Shown here in pieces: positions 7,549-16,682 of a stretch of DNA of 64,000 nt; position 1 is the first letter of the stretch; every line of letters begins with the position of its first letter. The position numbers and the translations under genes are program-made. This DNA comes from Sphingomonas faeni (lineage in GTDB: Bacteria > Pseudomonadota > Alphaproteobacteria > Sphingomonadales > Sphingomonadaceae): the NCBI RefSeq assembly GCF_030817315.1, contig NZ_JAUSZF010000001.1, forward strand, positions 1,596,501-1,660,500, written 5' to 3'. The notes below the pieces were generated by a model. It ran no database searches, had not been told where the DNA came from, and worked only from the letters and a program-made list of their open reading frames with translations.

Positions 7549-9764
7549 TTCTTCGGCCGCACGACCATCGTCGAGGTGCGCACCGGCACAGCGACGCGGG
7601 GGTCCTCGATGTTACCGGGGATGGGTGCGCTCGGGATCGGCGGCGCTGCCCCCATGTAATCGCGGACGAGCTGGTCGATCGACGGCTCGGCGCCCGGCTC
7701 CTGCAATCCCTGCTGCAACCGGACATAGCCGTAACGTTGCTCGGTCAGCTTCCGACTGTCCTCCGCGGTGCGCAAAATCGTCGGACGGATGAAGATCATC
7801 AAATTGGTCTTCGACCGCTGCTTCGCCTTCGACGTGAACAAATGCCCGAGCACGGGGATATCACCCAACAACGGAATCTTCTCGATCGTCCGACGCTCGT
7901 TGTCGTCGAGCAACCCGCTGATCACCGCGATCTGGCCATCGTCGACGGTACGGACGGTCTCGACCTCGCGCTTGTTGAGGATCAGGTCGCTGTTGTCGCT
8001 CGACACGGGCCCTGCGATCGAACTGACCTCCAGGCGAAGATTCAGCTTCACCGTGCCCGACGAGTTCACCTGCGGCCGCACCGTCAGCTCGATGCCGACA
8101 TTCTGCCGCTGCGTAGTCCGGAACGCGTTGTCAAAATTGGTGCTGAGCGCCTGCCCCGTGGTGATCGGGATCTCCTGCCCGACCAGGCTGTGCGCCTCCT
8201 GGTTGTCGAGCGTGACGAGATGCGGGACCTGGAGCAGGTTGGAGGTCGTATCGCTCTTCACCGCGTTGATGATCGCGCCGAAGAACGTGCTGCCGATCTT
8301 GCCGCCAAACCCGCCGAAACCGCCGGAGGCCGCGAGGATCGACGCGATCGCCGACTGTTGCAACGTGTCCGCCGCGGCATTGGGTGTGTTCGTTTCGGTG
8401 CGCGTGCCATCGGGCGCGACGACCGTCGTGCCGTTACCGCCGATCGAGCGCGCACCGATCGCGCCCGCGATCTGCAGGATGTTGGGTGCGGAATTCGAGA
8501 AGGTCGACGCGCCGAACGCGCCGCCGCTGGGATCGCCGACGATGAACTGCGCGCCAAGCGTGCGCGCGGTCGAATCCGAGACCTCGGCGACGATCGCCTC
8601 GACCAGCACCTGTTCGCGGCGGGTGTCGAGCTGGCGGACGACTTCGTTCAGCTGCCGCTGGATCTCGGCAGGTGCGGCGATGACGATCGCGTTGGCGCCG
8701 GCAAAGCGCGTGACCACCGCCGCGGTCTTGCCGCCGGCCGCGGTGATCGCGGGCTGGCCCGATCCACCGCCCCCACCGCTCGGCGACGGGCCGGATTGCG
8801 GAACCTGAGGCTGCGAAAAGTTCGACTGTCCACCGGACGCCCCGTTGGTACTGCTCGATCCGAAGTTCGAACGCGACAACGCCGTCTGCACGGGCTGCGT
8901 GGGAGTCTGGCCGACGAGTTCCTGAAGTACGGGAAGCAACTGCTCGGCATCGGCATTCTCAAGGAACACGACCTTGATCTCGGTGCCGTTGCGCGCCTTC
9001 TGGTCGAGGTCGGCGGCGACCTGCGCGAGGCGCGCCACGGTGGTCGGATCGCCCCGCAACGCGACCGCGTTCGAACCCTCCACCGCGACCACGGATGCGC
9101 TCGGGCCGGATGCGGCGCCACCGCCCTGCCCGCCCTGACCACCGCCGGTTCCAGTGCCGATCAGGCCCTGGAGCGCAGTGGCGATCTCCTTTGCGCTCGC
9201 ATTCTTCAGAGCGACGACGCGAGTCGATGACGTGTCGGTGTCGATCCTGCGCAGGACTTCGCGGATACGGCGGATATTGTCGGCAAAATCGACCACGACG
9301 AGGCTGTTCCCACCGCGGTTCGCACTGACCGAGCCCTGCGCGCTGACCAGCGGGCGAACCGTCTCGACCGCGGACTGCGCGTCGATCGCACGAAGACGGA
9401 TGATCTCCGTGACGTAACTGTTCCGCGCTGCGCCCGCGACACCGATCCGGCTCGGCTGCGAGGCGGCGTTGTCCAGCGGCTGGACGCGGAACGCACCGTT
9501 CGAGGTGGGCACCGCGACGAGGCCGTTGGCGCGCAAAGTCGAGAGGAATATCTCGAAATATTCGGAGCGGCTCAGCGGGCGATCGGTGACCACCGTCACC
9601 TTGCCGGCCACCCGGTTGTCGATGATGAACGTGCGGCCGGTAACCTTGGCGGCATCCGCGATGAACGCGCGGATATCGGCGTCACGGACGTTGAGCGTGG
9701 TCTGCGCTTGGACGCTGGCGGCCAGCGCTAGCGCTACGACCGGACCGAGAAGAAGTTTTTTCAT
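7545..9764 (-). CDS. gspD: GspD, outer-membrane secretin
   Basis: 739 aa with signal peptide MKKLLLGPVVALALAASVQA. The N0 domain follows (LNVRDADIRAFIADAAKVTG), then N1-N3 KH-like repeats, a Gly/Ser/Gln-rich loop in N3 (about residues 300-345, SGGQSNFSQPQVPQSGPSPS), and the secretin pore domain (VPHLVTLDNQEAHSLVGQEI; GLLDDNERRTIEKIPLLGDI; TNLMIFIRPTILR). GspD forms the outer-membrane channel through which folded substrates leave. An S-domain for a pilotin is not evident. It lies 10 bp after gspC and overlaps gspE. Confidence 0.97.
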   Translation of the reverse strand: MKKLLLGPVVALALAASVQAQTTLNVRDADIRAFIADAAKVTGRTFIIDNRVAGKVTVVTDRPLSRSEYFEIFLSTLRANGLVAVPTSNGAFRVQPLDNAASQPSRIGVAGAARNSYVTEIIRLRAIDAQSAVETVRPLVSAQGSVSANRGGNSLVVVDFADNIRRIREVLRRIDTDTSSTRVVALKNASAKEIATALQGLIGTGTGGGQGGQGGGAASGPSASVVAVEGSNAVALRGDPTTVARLAQVAADLDQKARNGTEIKVVFLENADAEQLLPVLQELVGQTPTQPVQTALSRSNFGSSSTNGASGGQSNFSQPQVPQSGPSPSGGGGGSGQPAITAAGGKTAAVVTRFAGANAIVIAAPAEIQRQLNEVVRQLDTRREQVLVEAIVAEVSDSTARTLGAQFIVGDPSGGAFGASTFSNSAPNILQIAGAIGARSIGGNGTTVVAPDGTRTETNTPNAAADTLQQSAIASILAASGGFGGFGGKIGSTFFGAIINAVKSDTTSNLLQVPHLVTLDNQEAHSLVGQEIPITTGQALSTNFDNAFRTTQRQNVGIELTVRPQVNSSGTVKLNLRLEVSSIAGPVSSDNSDLILNKREVETVRTVDDGQIAVISGLLDDNERRTIEKIPLLGDIPVLGHLFTSKAKQRSKTNLMIFIRPTILRTAEDSRKLTEQRYGYVRLQQGLQEPGAEPSIDQLVRDYMGAAPPIPSAPIPGNIEDPRVAVPVRTSTMVVRPKK

Positions 9765-9774
9765 TTGGCCGTTT

Positions 9775-10602
9775 TCATTTGGGTGGCGCGATCGTGATGG
9801 CGAGCGGCAGGGTATCCTGGCCGCGTTCTACGGTGATGGGGACGTTGCCGCCGCCCGCGAAATCCTTGGCGATGCGGTCGAGGTCGCCGGGTCCCGAGAC
9901 GGGCCGTCCGCCGATCGAGGTGACCACGTCGCCGTCCTTCAGTCCTGCCGAGCGAAACGCGTTGCCCGAGCCCTGCGACCGGACGGTGAGCCCGCTGATG
10001 CGGCCACCGTCGATCCGCGGTATGAAGCCGATCTCGCTCCGCAACTGCTCGACGGGGATGCCGACGACAGGGGCAGCCGCTGCGGTCGCGCCAGCCGGCG
10101 ACGCGCCCGGAACGACCGGCGTCACGGAGCCCGACTGGTCGAGGAACAGGTCTTCGTCGGCCCCGCCGCGGTCGATCGTGACATGGTCGAACGCGACTGC
10201 CTTGAGACGCACGCCCGGCTGGATCTCGTCACCGACTGCGACGCTCTGCTGGACACCGTCGGGACCGGCGATGATCGCCGAACTGCGGCCCATCGCCTCG
10301 TCCATGCGCGTGCCGAAGAGGGTCAACTGGAGCGAGGTAACGGTGGCCGGCGCTCCCGCGACACCACCAAGGCGGAAGAACGGGTCGAACCCGCGCAAAA
10401 TATCGGCGGGCGACCCGACGACCATCGGCGCGGCCGGGCGCCAGTCGCCCAGCGGCGTGATCGGCGTCACGATCGTCCACGCCAGCCGCGCGCACTGCAC
10501 CGCCAACCCGGCCAGCAGCGCGAGTTCGACGACACTATAGACATTCACGACCGGCATACGCCGCAAGATACGGCGCGCCCGCGCGTCCAGCTTCAATCGC
10601 AT
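9775..10602 (-). CDS. gspC: GspC, inner-membrane to secretin connector with a PDZ domain
   Basis: 275 aa from ATG at 10602 (MRLKLDARARRILRRMPVVN), preceded by a weak GGGTGGG ribosome site; ATG at 10644 would add 14 residues. One membrane helix (VVELALLAGLAVQCARLAWT), the HR domain (DILRGFDPFFR...LQLTLFGTRM; AIIAGPDGVQQSVAVGDEIQ), then a C-terminal PDZ domain (SAGLKDGDVVTSIGGRPVSG). GspC binds the N0 domain of GspD and selects substrates. As first gene it probably follows the operon promoter in the 134-bp gap to the divergent gene at 10737, but I could not assign a convincing promoter. Confidence 0.93.
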   Translation of the reverse strand: MRLKLDARARRILRRMPVVNVYSVVELALLAGLAVQCARLAWTIVTPITPLGDWRPAAPMVVGSPADILRGFDPFFRLGGVAGAPATVTSLQLTLFGTRMDEAMGRSSAIIAGPDGVQQSVAVGDEIQPGVRLKAVAFDHVTIDRGGADEDLFLDQSGSVTPVVPGASPAGATAAAAPVVGIPVEQLRSEIGFIPRIDGGRISGLTVRSQGSGNAFRSAGLKDGDVVTSIGGRPVSGPGDLDRIAKDFAGGGNVPITVERGQDTLPLAITIAPPK

Positions 10603-10736
10603 CCGCGACCCACCCCATTTTCCCGCATCTCGTCGCGTAGGCATGCCATGTTACAATTCCGCGTCAATGGCTTGCGCGTCGGTTGCCCATATTCCGACGG
10701 GGTAGCGCTCCGCGCCGGGGGTTGGCAGAAGGCAGC

Positions 10737-11393
10737 ATGTCCGATCTTCTTCCGTCCAGCGGCTCCGGCCTGCCCCCCGAACCGGTCATCGCGCGATTGT
10801 CGGTCCCCGGCGTGCAGCGGGTGCCGAACGCCAAGCTCGACCTGTTCGTGCGCAGGGATTTCCTGCCGCCGGACCTGTGTACGGCGTTGATCGAGCGGAT
10901 CGACGCGGTGCGGCGGCCGTCGACGATCTCTGATTCGAACGGCGACGCGAGCTATCGAACCAGCGAGACGGGCGACCTGTTCGCGGGCGATCCGGTGGTG
11001 ATCGACGTCGAGCGTCGGATCCTGGCGCTGACTGGTCTCGACCCGGCGCACGGCGAAGCGCTCCAGGGGCAGCGCTACGCGGTCGGGCAGGAGTTCAAAG
11101 GGCACACGGATTATTTCGAGCCGAACGGCGTCGATTATCAGCGCTACTGCGGCGTCGCCGGCAATCGCACCTGGACCGTGATGATCTACCTCAACCAACC
11201 GGAAGCCGGCGGCGCGACGCGGTTCAAGGCGATCGACAAGATCGTCCAGCCGGAGACCGGCAAGCTGCTCGCCTGGAACAACCGGCGTGCGGATGGAAGC
11301 ATGAACCCCGCGACACTGCATCACGGAATGAAAGTGCGGTCGGGGGTCAAGTACGTGATCACCAAATGGTTTCGCGAGAAGCCCTGGGGCTAA
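10737..11393 (+). CDS. 2OG-Fe(II) oxygenase of the prolyl 4-hydroxylase type
   Basis: 218 aa; ATG 10737 follows AGAAGG at a suitable distance. The catalytic core is visible: HTDYF supplies the HxD iron ligands, LHHGMKVRSGVKYVITKWF supplies the distal His and the 2-oxoglutarate-binding Lys. The C-terminus KYVITKWFREKPWG is typical of bacterial P4H-like proteins. The reaction would be hydroxylation of a protein prolyl (or other) residue using O2, Fe(II) and 2-oxoglutarate. It is divergent from the secretion operon, which may be chance; no substrate is indicated by context. Confidence 0.85.
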   Translation: MSDLLPSSGSGLPPEPVIARLSVPGVQRVPNAKLDLFVRRDFLPPDLCTALIERIDAVRRPSTISDSNGDASYRTSETGDLFAGDPVVIDVERRILALTGLDPAHGEALQGQRYAVGQEFKGHTDYFEPNGVDYQRYCGVAGNRTWTVMIYLNQPEAGGATRFKAIDKIVQPETGKLLAWNNRRADGSMNPATLHHGMKVRSGVKYVITKWFREKPWG

Positions 11394-11418
11394 CGTCGCG
11401 GCGGTTCGCTCGGGCTAC

Positions 11419-11544
11419 AATCCTCGCCCGCCAGGCGGGGTGACAGGCACTCACCCGACGGAGGAGGGGGTAAGCATTAACCGCCGTTCCGTGTCCTCCC
11501 TCTCCGTCACCTTCGGTGACACCTCCCCCATACGGGGCAGGATT
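11419..11544. repeat. Family H palindromic element
   Basis: About 126 bp bounded by AATCCTCGCCC and GGGGCAGGATT, with inner TGACAGGCACTCACC... and CCGTCACCTTCGGTGACACC hairpins. With the SSR and family B copy that follow, it accounts for the 403-bp gene-free stretch 11394-11796. Confidence 0.65.
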
Positions 11545-11604
11545 GCGCGCGGCGGCCTTCGAGGGTGCGATGAAGGATCTTAGCGACCACCACGACACCT
11601 CAAC

Positions 11605-11652
11605 GTCTATGCGTCTATGCGTCTATGCGTCTATGCGTCTATGCGTCTATGC
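11605..11652. repeat. 8-bp tandem repeat, six copies
   Basis: Six perfect copies of GTCTATGC in a row, 145 bp beyond the stop of the TonB receptor. Unit length is not a multiple of three but no gene crosses it. Likely a slippage-prone microsatellite. Confidence 0.95.
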
Positions 11653-11675
11653 CTCAGGCGCCGAGCACCCAGGCA

Positions 11676-11779
11676 CCTCCCCAGCGAAGGCCGGGGTCCA
11701 GTTGGGCAACGTCGCTAACGGAGGACAACGCTTCGCTACGCCGACCTCGCCAACTGGACCCCCGCCTTCGCCGGGGAGG
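11676..11779. repeat. Family B palindromic element
   Basis: Arms CCTCCCCAGCGAAGG... and ...CCTTCGCCGGGGAGG with GTCCAGTTGGG / CCAACTGGACC cores. It lies just past the 3' end of the TonB receptor gene. Confidence 0.88.
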
Positions 11780-11796
11780 CCCCTCTCAAGACGTCC

Positions 11797-14601
11797 TCAG
11801 AACGTCGTGCTGATCCCGAGCGTGAACACCTGGCCCAGATTATACCGGTTGATGTACACCTGGTTGCCGTTCTCGAACGTCTGGCCCTCGGTGAAGCGGG
11901 TCTTGGTCAGGTTACGCGCTTCGGCCTTCACCTCGAACCTGGCACCGCGCAGTTCGACACCCTGGCGGGCGACGAGATCCAGGCGGATGCCGGGCTTCTC
12001 GATGATGTCGGGCAGGAAGCCCGTGCCACCAAGGTTGGACGGGCCGCGGTTGGTCACGCGGTCGCTCGCATAGTTGAAGAGCAACGTGATCTGCGACAGC
12101 CGTTTGGTGTCCTCCAGCCCAAGCTGGACATTGACCAGATGGTCCGACTGGCCAGTGAGCGGCGCCCCGTCGCGGAAATTGCCGGTCGCAGGTGCGAAGC
12201 CGACCTGGCATCCCCCGGTCGCCGTCCTTTGGTCCACGACGTTCGGGACGCAGGTGTTATCCACGGTGATCGACGACTGCGTATAGGTGTAGTTGGCGAT
12301 GAACAGCAGTCGGCGCGTCGCGAAGAAATCGCTGCCGAGGGTGTCGAGCGGCACGTATTTCTGGAACTCGACCTCGCCGCCGTACAGTTTGGCCTTGGGC
12401 AGGTTGGTGAAGCCGGTCTGGAGACGATCGTCGGCGCCGGTATAGAAACCGACCTGCTCGATCGGCTTGTCGATCCGCTTGTAGAACGCACCAAGCGTGA
12501 AGCGCTGGTCGCGCGCGAAGAACCATTCGTAGCGTGCGTCGAGGTTGTAGAGCTTGGTGTCCTGCAACAGCGGGTTACCGAAGAATAGGCGATCCGATTC
12601 TGGATCGCGGAACTGCTGCGGCGCAAGCTCGCGAAACTGCGGGCGCGAGATCGTCTTCGACGCACTCGCACGAAGCTGCATGTCGGGCGCGAAATTCCAG
12701 GTCAGTGTCGAGGCCGGCAGGAAGTAATCGTTCTTCAGCCGCGTCGTCCCCGAGCCGATCGGGGTAACCCGCTCGTCCGCCGTCTCGTAGCGTACGCCGA
12801 TCGTCGCACGGACACCGTCGGTCGCCTCTGCCTCGGCCTGGACATAGCCCGCATGGATCCGCAGCGACGCGTCATATTGATATGCACCCAGCGGCGTGTT
12901 GAACTGCAATTCCAGCGAGTTCAGCGGATCGTTGGTGTCAATCGCGAGCAGGTAATCCGGACGCAGCAGATTGTACGGATAGCCCGGCGCGGTGCCACCA
13001 CCGCGCGGCGTCTGGTAGTTGAACTGGAGGCGCGACGACGTACGCTTCGTATCCGAGAAGAAATAGCCGGTCGACAGCGTCATCGGCCGATCGGTCGACA
13101 GCTTGTACGCCGCGTCCGCCTGCCCGCTGTAGAGGTCTTCCTTCAGTTCGCTGAAGATGATCGACGCGAACGGCGAGAAGCGCTGCGTCACCTGGTACGC
13201 GCCGTTGCACTGCGCGCCGCCGGTCCCGTTCGGATCCTGCACCGCGATCGGCTGGCCTGTGGTCGTGGTGTTCGAGCAGAGATAGTCGAACTGCCGCTCG
13301 TACGGCGCGTTACGCTTCGAATTGGCATAGGCGCCACGCACGTCGAGCGTCAGTGCGTCGACCGGCTTGAACGCGCCGACCAGCTGGCTCTCGAACAGCT
13401 GGCGTTCGAACCAGTTGGTGTTCTGCTGGAAACGCAGGCCGCTGGAGTTGTTGTAGGTGGTCGCCGCCGACCCACGTGCCTGCTTCAGCGTATCGTGGAT
13501 ATAGACGTTGGTCAGCTTGATGCTGTTCTCGCCGAACTCATAGCCGACGCCGATCAGCGCGTTGGCGACCATCCGGTTGTCGGTCAGCAAGGTCTGGAAA
13601 TCGTTGCGCAGCAGACCCTCGTTGGTGACCGAATCCTGCTGCGTGATGCTGCGCGTACGGAACGTGTTGCTCGCGCTGACCGACGCGATCACCCCGAGCC
13701 GCCCCGAACCGATATCGAACACCGAGCCACCGCTGATCTCGCCCGAGAAATTTGCGGGAAGCTGGTTATTGCGCTGGAGTAGCGAGGTCGAAGCGTTGCT
13801 GAGCGTCGCAGCCTGCGCCGCCGAGATGTTGCCGTTGCCGCTAGGCGCGTTCTTGATGAAGCTCGGCACTTTCCGCGTGCCGTCGTCGAAGCCGATCCAG
13901 TCGGCATCGCCCCCATAATAGGTGTAGCCGAGTTCGCTGGTCGTAGCGGTGTCGGCCGAGACCGAGCCGCCGAACGACAGGAAGTTCTTGTCCGGGATCG
14001 CCTTGGTCGTGAGATTGATCACGCCGCCGCCGAACTCGCCCGGATAATTCACCGAATAGGTCTTCTGGACCAGCGCGGACCCGACGATCGTGGTCGGGAA
14101 GATATCGAGCGGCACCGAACGACGCAGCGGCTCGGGGCTAGGCAGTGGCGAGCCGTTGAGCAGCGACGACGAGTAACGATCGCCGAGACCGCGGACATAC
14201 ACGAAGCCGTTGCCGACGATGCTGAGCCCGGTGACGCGCGACAGCGCGCCGGCGATGTCGCCTTCGCCGGTGCGCGCGATATCTTCGGTCGACAGGATCG
14301 ACACGACCTGCGGCGTCGCGCGGACAAAATTGGGGATGTTGCGACCGACGACGACGATGTCCTCGCCGCCATTGGGATCATAGCCAGGCGTCGAGACTTC
14401 GGCCTGCGCACCGGCAGCCTGTGGCGCGGACGTGTCCACCGGCGTCGAGGTCGGCCCGGTCGGCGTGGTCGACGCGGGCGGTGGTGCAGCCGGAGCCGGC
14501 GCAGCGCCGCCAGCCGCAGGGGCCGTCTGCGCCAGCACCGCGGGCGCGACCAGCTGCGAGGTCAGGAGAAGTAAGGTGGCATAGCCGAAGCGCGTCTGCA
14601 T
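11797..14601 (-). CDS. TonB-dependent receptor
   Basis: 934 aa outer-membrane receptor. Signal peptide about residues 1-24 (LLLLTSQLVAPAVLA|Q), an Ala/Pro/Thr-rich spacer, a TonB-box-like GGEDIVVVGR, plug domain (VRGLGDRYSSSLLNGSPLPS; PSPEPLRRSVPLDIFPTTIV; YPGEFGGGVINL) and a beta-barrel ending GQVFTLGISTTF with terminal Phe. The plug motif belongs to the large sphingomonad/caulobacter receptor type often paired with a secreted lipoprotein. It follows the lipoprotein gene at 131 bp, same strand, so the two are likely one transcript starting at the Pho-box-like array. The ligand cannot be read from sequence; phosphate-containing compounds are an inference from the array. Confidence 0.93.
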   Translation of the reverse strand: MQTRFGYATLLLLTSQLVAPAVLAQTAPAAGGAAPAPAAPPPASTTPTGPTSTPVDTSAPQAAGAQAEVSTPGYDPNGGEDIVVVGRNIPNFVRATPQVVSILSTEDIARTGEGDIAGALSRVTGLSIVGNGFVYVRGLGDRYSSSLLNGSPLPSPEPLRRSVPLDIFPTTIVGSALVQKTYSVNYPGEFGGGVINLTTKAIPDKNFLSFGGSVSADTATTSELGYTYYGGDADWIGFDDGTRKVPSFIKNAPSGNGNISAAQAATLSNASTSLLQRNNQLPANFSGEISGGSVFDIGSGRLGVIASVSASNTFRTRSITQQDSVTNEGLLRNDFQTLLTDNRMVANALIGVGYEFGENSIKLTNVYIHDTLKQARGSAATTYNNSSGLRFQQNTNWFERQLFESQLVGAFKPVDALTLDVRGAYANSKRNAPYERQFDYLCSNTTTTGQPIAVQDPNGTGGAQCNGAYQVTQRFSPFASIIFSELKEDLYSGQADAAYKLSTDRPMTLSTGYFFSDTKRTSSRLQFNYQTPRGGGTAPGYPYNLLRPDYLLAIDTNDPLNSLELQFNTPLGAYQYDASLRIHAGYVQAEAEATDGVRATIGVRYETADERVTPIGSGTTRLKNDYFLPASTLTWNFAPDMQLRASASKTISRPQFRELAPQQFRDPESDRLFFGNPLLQDTKLYNLDARYEWFFARDQRFTLGAFYKRIDKPIEQVGFYTGADDRLQTGFTNLPKAKLYGGEVEFQKYVPLDTLGSDFFATRRLLFIANYTYTQSSITVDNTCVPNVVDQRTATGGCQVGFAPATGNFRDGAPLTGQSDHLVNVQLGLEDTKRLSQITLLFNYASDRVTNRGPSNLGGTGFLPDIIEKPGIRLDLVARQGVELRGARFEVKAEARNLTKTRFTEGQTFENGNQVYINRYNLGQVFTLGISTTF

Positions 14602-14732
14602 GGCCGAATATCCAGATCAGGAGTCTATGGGCGAATGCCGGGGCGGTCTTTCGAACCACCCCGGCATCGCTGCTCACGTCATCGACCGCACCAGCTGGCT
14701 AGCAGGCCGACTAAGGGGTCGAGGGCGCGCCG

Positions 14733-16361
14733 TTACCGGCCGTTGCAGTTGAAGTAGACCGAGGTGAAGATCGGCGGACCCTGGTCCTGCTTCGCTGCAT
14801 CAGCCGCACGGACGGTCGAGCGATCGGCCTGGCTGGCTTCCTGCGCGACCAGGTTGAGGCAGGCGACGGTCGCCGGCGTCTTCACGATGCCGTTGACGAA
14901 GCGCATGTCCGACCCACCACGCTGGCGGATCGCGGCCGGCGCAAGCGCGGTCTGCACGAACGTGAAGTTCGAGAACTGACCGAAGGTGCGTGGCAACAGA
15001 TCCTCGGCGCCGTTCGAGTCGATCTCGGTCGAGAACGAGTCGGCGGTCGCACCGAGCAGGCGCTGTGCGGCGATGATGAACTGCATGAAGCCGCGATAAC
15101 CGTTGTCGATATCGAAGCCGTCGTCGTCCGCACCGGTAACCGCGAAATACTTGACGTTCGTGGTCCCGCCGAAGATCTCGACGCCGTCATCGGCCGAATT
15201 GTGGCTCTGGACGTGATCGATCGTCGTGCCCGAACCGGTGCCGCCGAGCGTCAGGCCCTGAAGCTCGTTGCCGTCGCTGATCGCGATGCCGCTGTAGCGG
15301 ATCTGGACATACTGCATCGTGCCGCTGTTGTCCGCTTGCGTTGGACCACCGTAGAAGCGCCCGGTGACGCCTTCGATCGCCTGCTGGCAGGTCGTGCTGG
15401 TGCCACCCGCATTGTTCGGACCGGTGCCGGTCGCGCAGACCCCGACGGGGGCGCGACCGAGCAGGATGATCCCGCCCCACTGGCCCTGCGTCGCATCGCT
15501 GACGCCGTTGGCGGTCAGGTTCTGCTGCGACGTGAAGATGATCGGCGCGTCGCGCGTACCGACGGCGCTGATCTTCGACCCGCGGTTGACGAGGAGGAGA
15601 TCGGCGGTGACTTCGGTCGAGTCGGCTGCGACGACCACGCCCGGTGCGATCGTCAGCGTCACGCCGGTATCGGCACCGGTCGTGCCGACATCGGCGCCGA
15701 CTTCGGTCTGGCCACGCAGGCGATAGAACACGCCGGCGATCTTCGGCAGCGTCAGGCTGGACGAGATGACGGTCGGCAGGCGGCAGGCGCGGAACGTCTG
15801 GACCAGACCATCGTCGATCGTGCCGGTCGGGCACGCTGCGGCCGAGCCGCCAGCGCCGACGGCAGGAACCGCGGTGCAGCGCGCGGTCGTGCTGCCGCCG
15901 AACTCGGCCGACGTGGAGGCGCAGGTCCAACCTTGGAACGCGGTGTCGGTCGGGCCGTTCAGCGCGCCGACGAAGTTGGTGCTAGTGAAGAACGGGTTGA
16001 TCGACGACGGATCGGTCGCGGTCGTGGCGGACGTCGCGGCAGTCGGATACACGCCGGTCAGGACGTTGGTGCCGTTGACGTTGTTGTTGGTGCCGGCATT
16101 GACGATCGCAAGCTGCTCGTCGGCGCTGATCGTGATCGTCCCATCCGAGCGTCCGCCCGAGGTCGAGGCGAACTGGGCGGCGGTGATCGCCGATGGGGTC
16201 GGCGTCGGTGTGGACGGCGTCGGGGTCGGCGTGGCTGGCGGGGTGATGATCACCGTGCCCGCGCCCGGCGAAGCGACGTCGTCGGCACCACCGCATGCGG
16301 TGAGTGCGAGGCAGGCCGTGCCGGTCAGCAGGATCGTGCCGAGGCGAGTAAAGCTGGTCAT
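14733..16361 (-). CDS. Large secreted lipoprotein, partner of the TonB receptor
   Basis: 542 aa. Lipobox LTAC with Cys23, then a Thr/Pro repeat linker (TPTPSTPTPTPS), then a repetitive beta-rich body with turns such as GLTLGGTGSGTTIDHVQSHN and ADDGVEIFGGTTNVKYFAVT, suggestive of a right-handed beta-helix or similar solenoid. Four or more Cys pairs (WTCASTS...ARCTAV, PVGVCATG...STTCQQ) suggest disulfides. I do not recognise an enzyme motif. Start ATG 16361 follows GGGAG. It leads an operon-like pair with the TonB receptor and is preceded by the 11-bp repeat array. In Caulobacter a lipoprotein (ElpS) is exported by type II secretion under phosphate starvation; a comparable role here is inference. 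Confidence 0.75.
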   Translation of the reverse strand: MTSFTRLGTILLTGTACLALTACGGADDVASPGAGTVIITPPATPTPTPSTPTPTPSAITAAQFASTSGGRSDGTITISADEQLAIVNAGTNNNVNGTNVLTGVYPTAATSATTATDPSSINPFFTSTNFVGALNGPTDTAFQGWTCASTSAEFGGSTTARCTAVPAVGAGGSAAACPTGTIDDGLVQTFRACRLPTVISSSLTLPKIAGVFYRLRGQTEVGADVGTTGADTGVTLTIAPGVVVAADSTEVTADLLLVNRGSKISAVGTRDAPIIFTSQQNLTANGVSDATQGQWGGIILLGRAPVGVCATGTGPNNAGGTSTTCQQAIEGVTGRFYGGPTQADNSGTMQYVQIRYSGIAISDGNELQGLTLGGTGSGTTIDHVQSHNSADDGVEIFGGTTNVKYFAVTGADDDGFDIDNGYRGFMQFIIAAQRLLGATADSFSTEIDSNGAEDLLPRTFGQFSNFTFVQTALAPAAIRQRGGSDMRFVNGIVKTPATVACLNLVAQEASQADRSTVRAADAAKQDQGPPIFTSVYFNCNGR

Positions 16362-16449
16362 GCGAAGGACTCCCGAGTCGTACCGTTGTGTGTTCGGATC
16401 GACCCAGGCTCCCCCCTGTCGACCGTGACTTGGCGGTTAGGCTGGCCAG

Positions 16450-16512
16450 ATGACGCTGCGATGCGATTTAGGTGACGCTTGCATGACGATGATATGACGG
16501 TTCGATGACTGT
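16450..16512 (-). promoter_or_regulatory. Candidate PhoB box array, six units at 11-bp spacing
   Basis: On the minus strand GTCAT-type motifs recur exactly every 11 bp; on the plus strand ATGAC starts at 16505, 16494, 16483 and 16450, GTGAC at 16472 and a degenerate ATGCG at 16461. PhoB binds tandem direct repeats of about CTGTCAT at 11-bp spacing. The array is about 90 bp upstream of the lipoprotein start and 170 bp upstream of the divergent DUF6481 gene. The remainder of the 320-bp gap 16362-16682 shows no gene. Confidence 0.7.
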
Positions 16513-16682
16513 CGATCGGGGGCGTGCTCGGCAACGTGTTCGGCCACGGGGTTGAAAACCGCGCCATCGAACACATCTCTTCCGATCCGGCGCGCGATGA
16601 TTTACAGGCGCTGCCAGAGTCACCCGCGGCGCATCCCTGCGACTGCGTGGCCAGACCATCATTACAGGATTATTCGACGACA

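Noticed and set aside
7737..9230. Long open frame antisense to gspD
   Set aside because: Low-complexity Arg/Asp translation with no recognisable domain; gspD is unmistakable.
10640..10736. PhoB box upstream of gspC
   Set aside because: Searched for GTCAT-type units at 11-bp spacing; none found, so phosphate control of the secretion operon itself is not supported by sequence.
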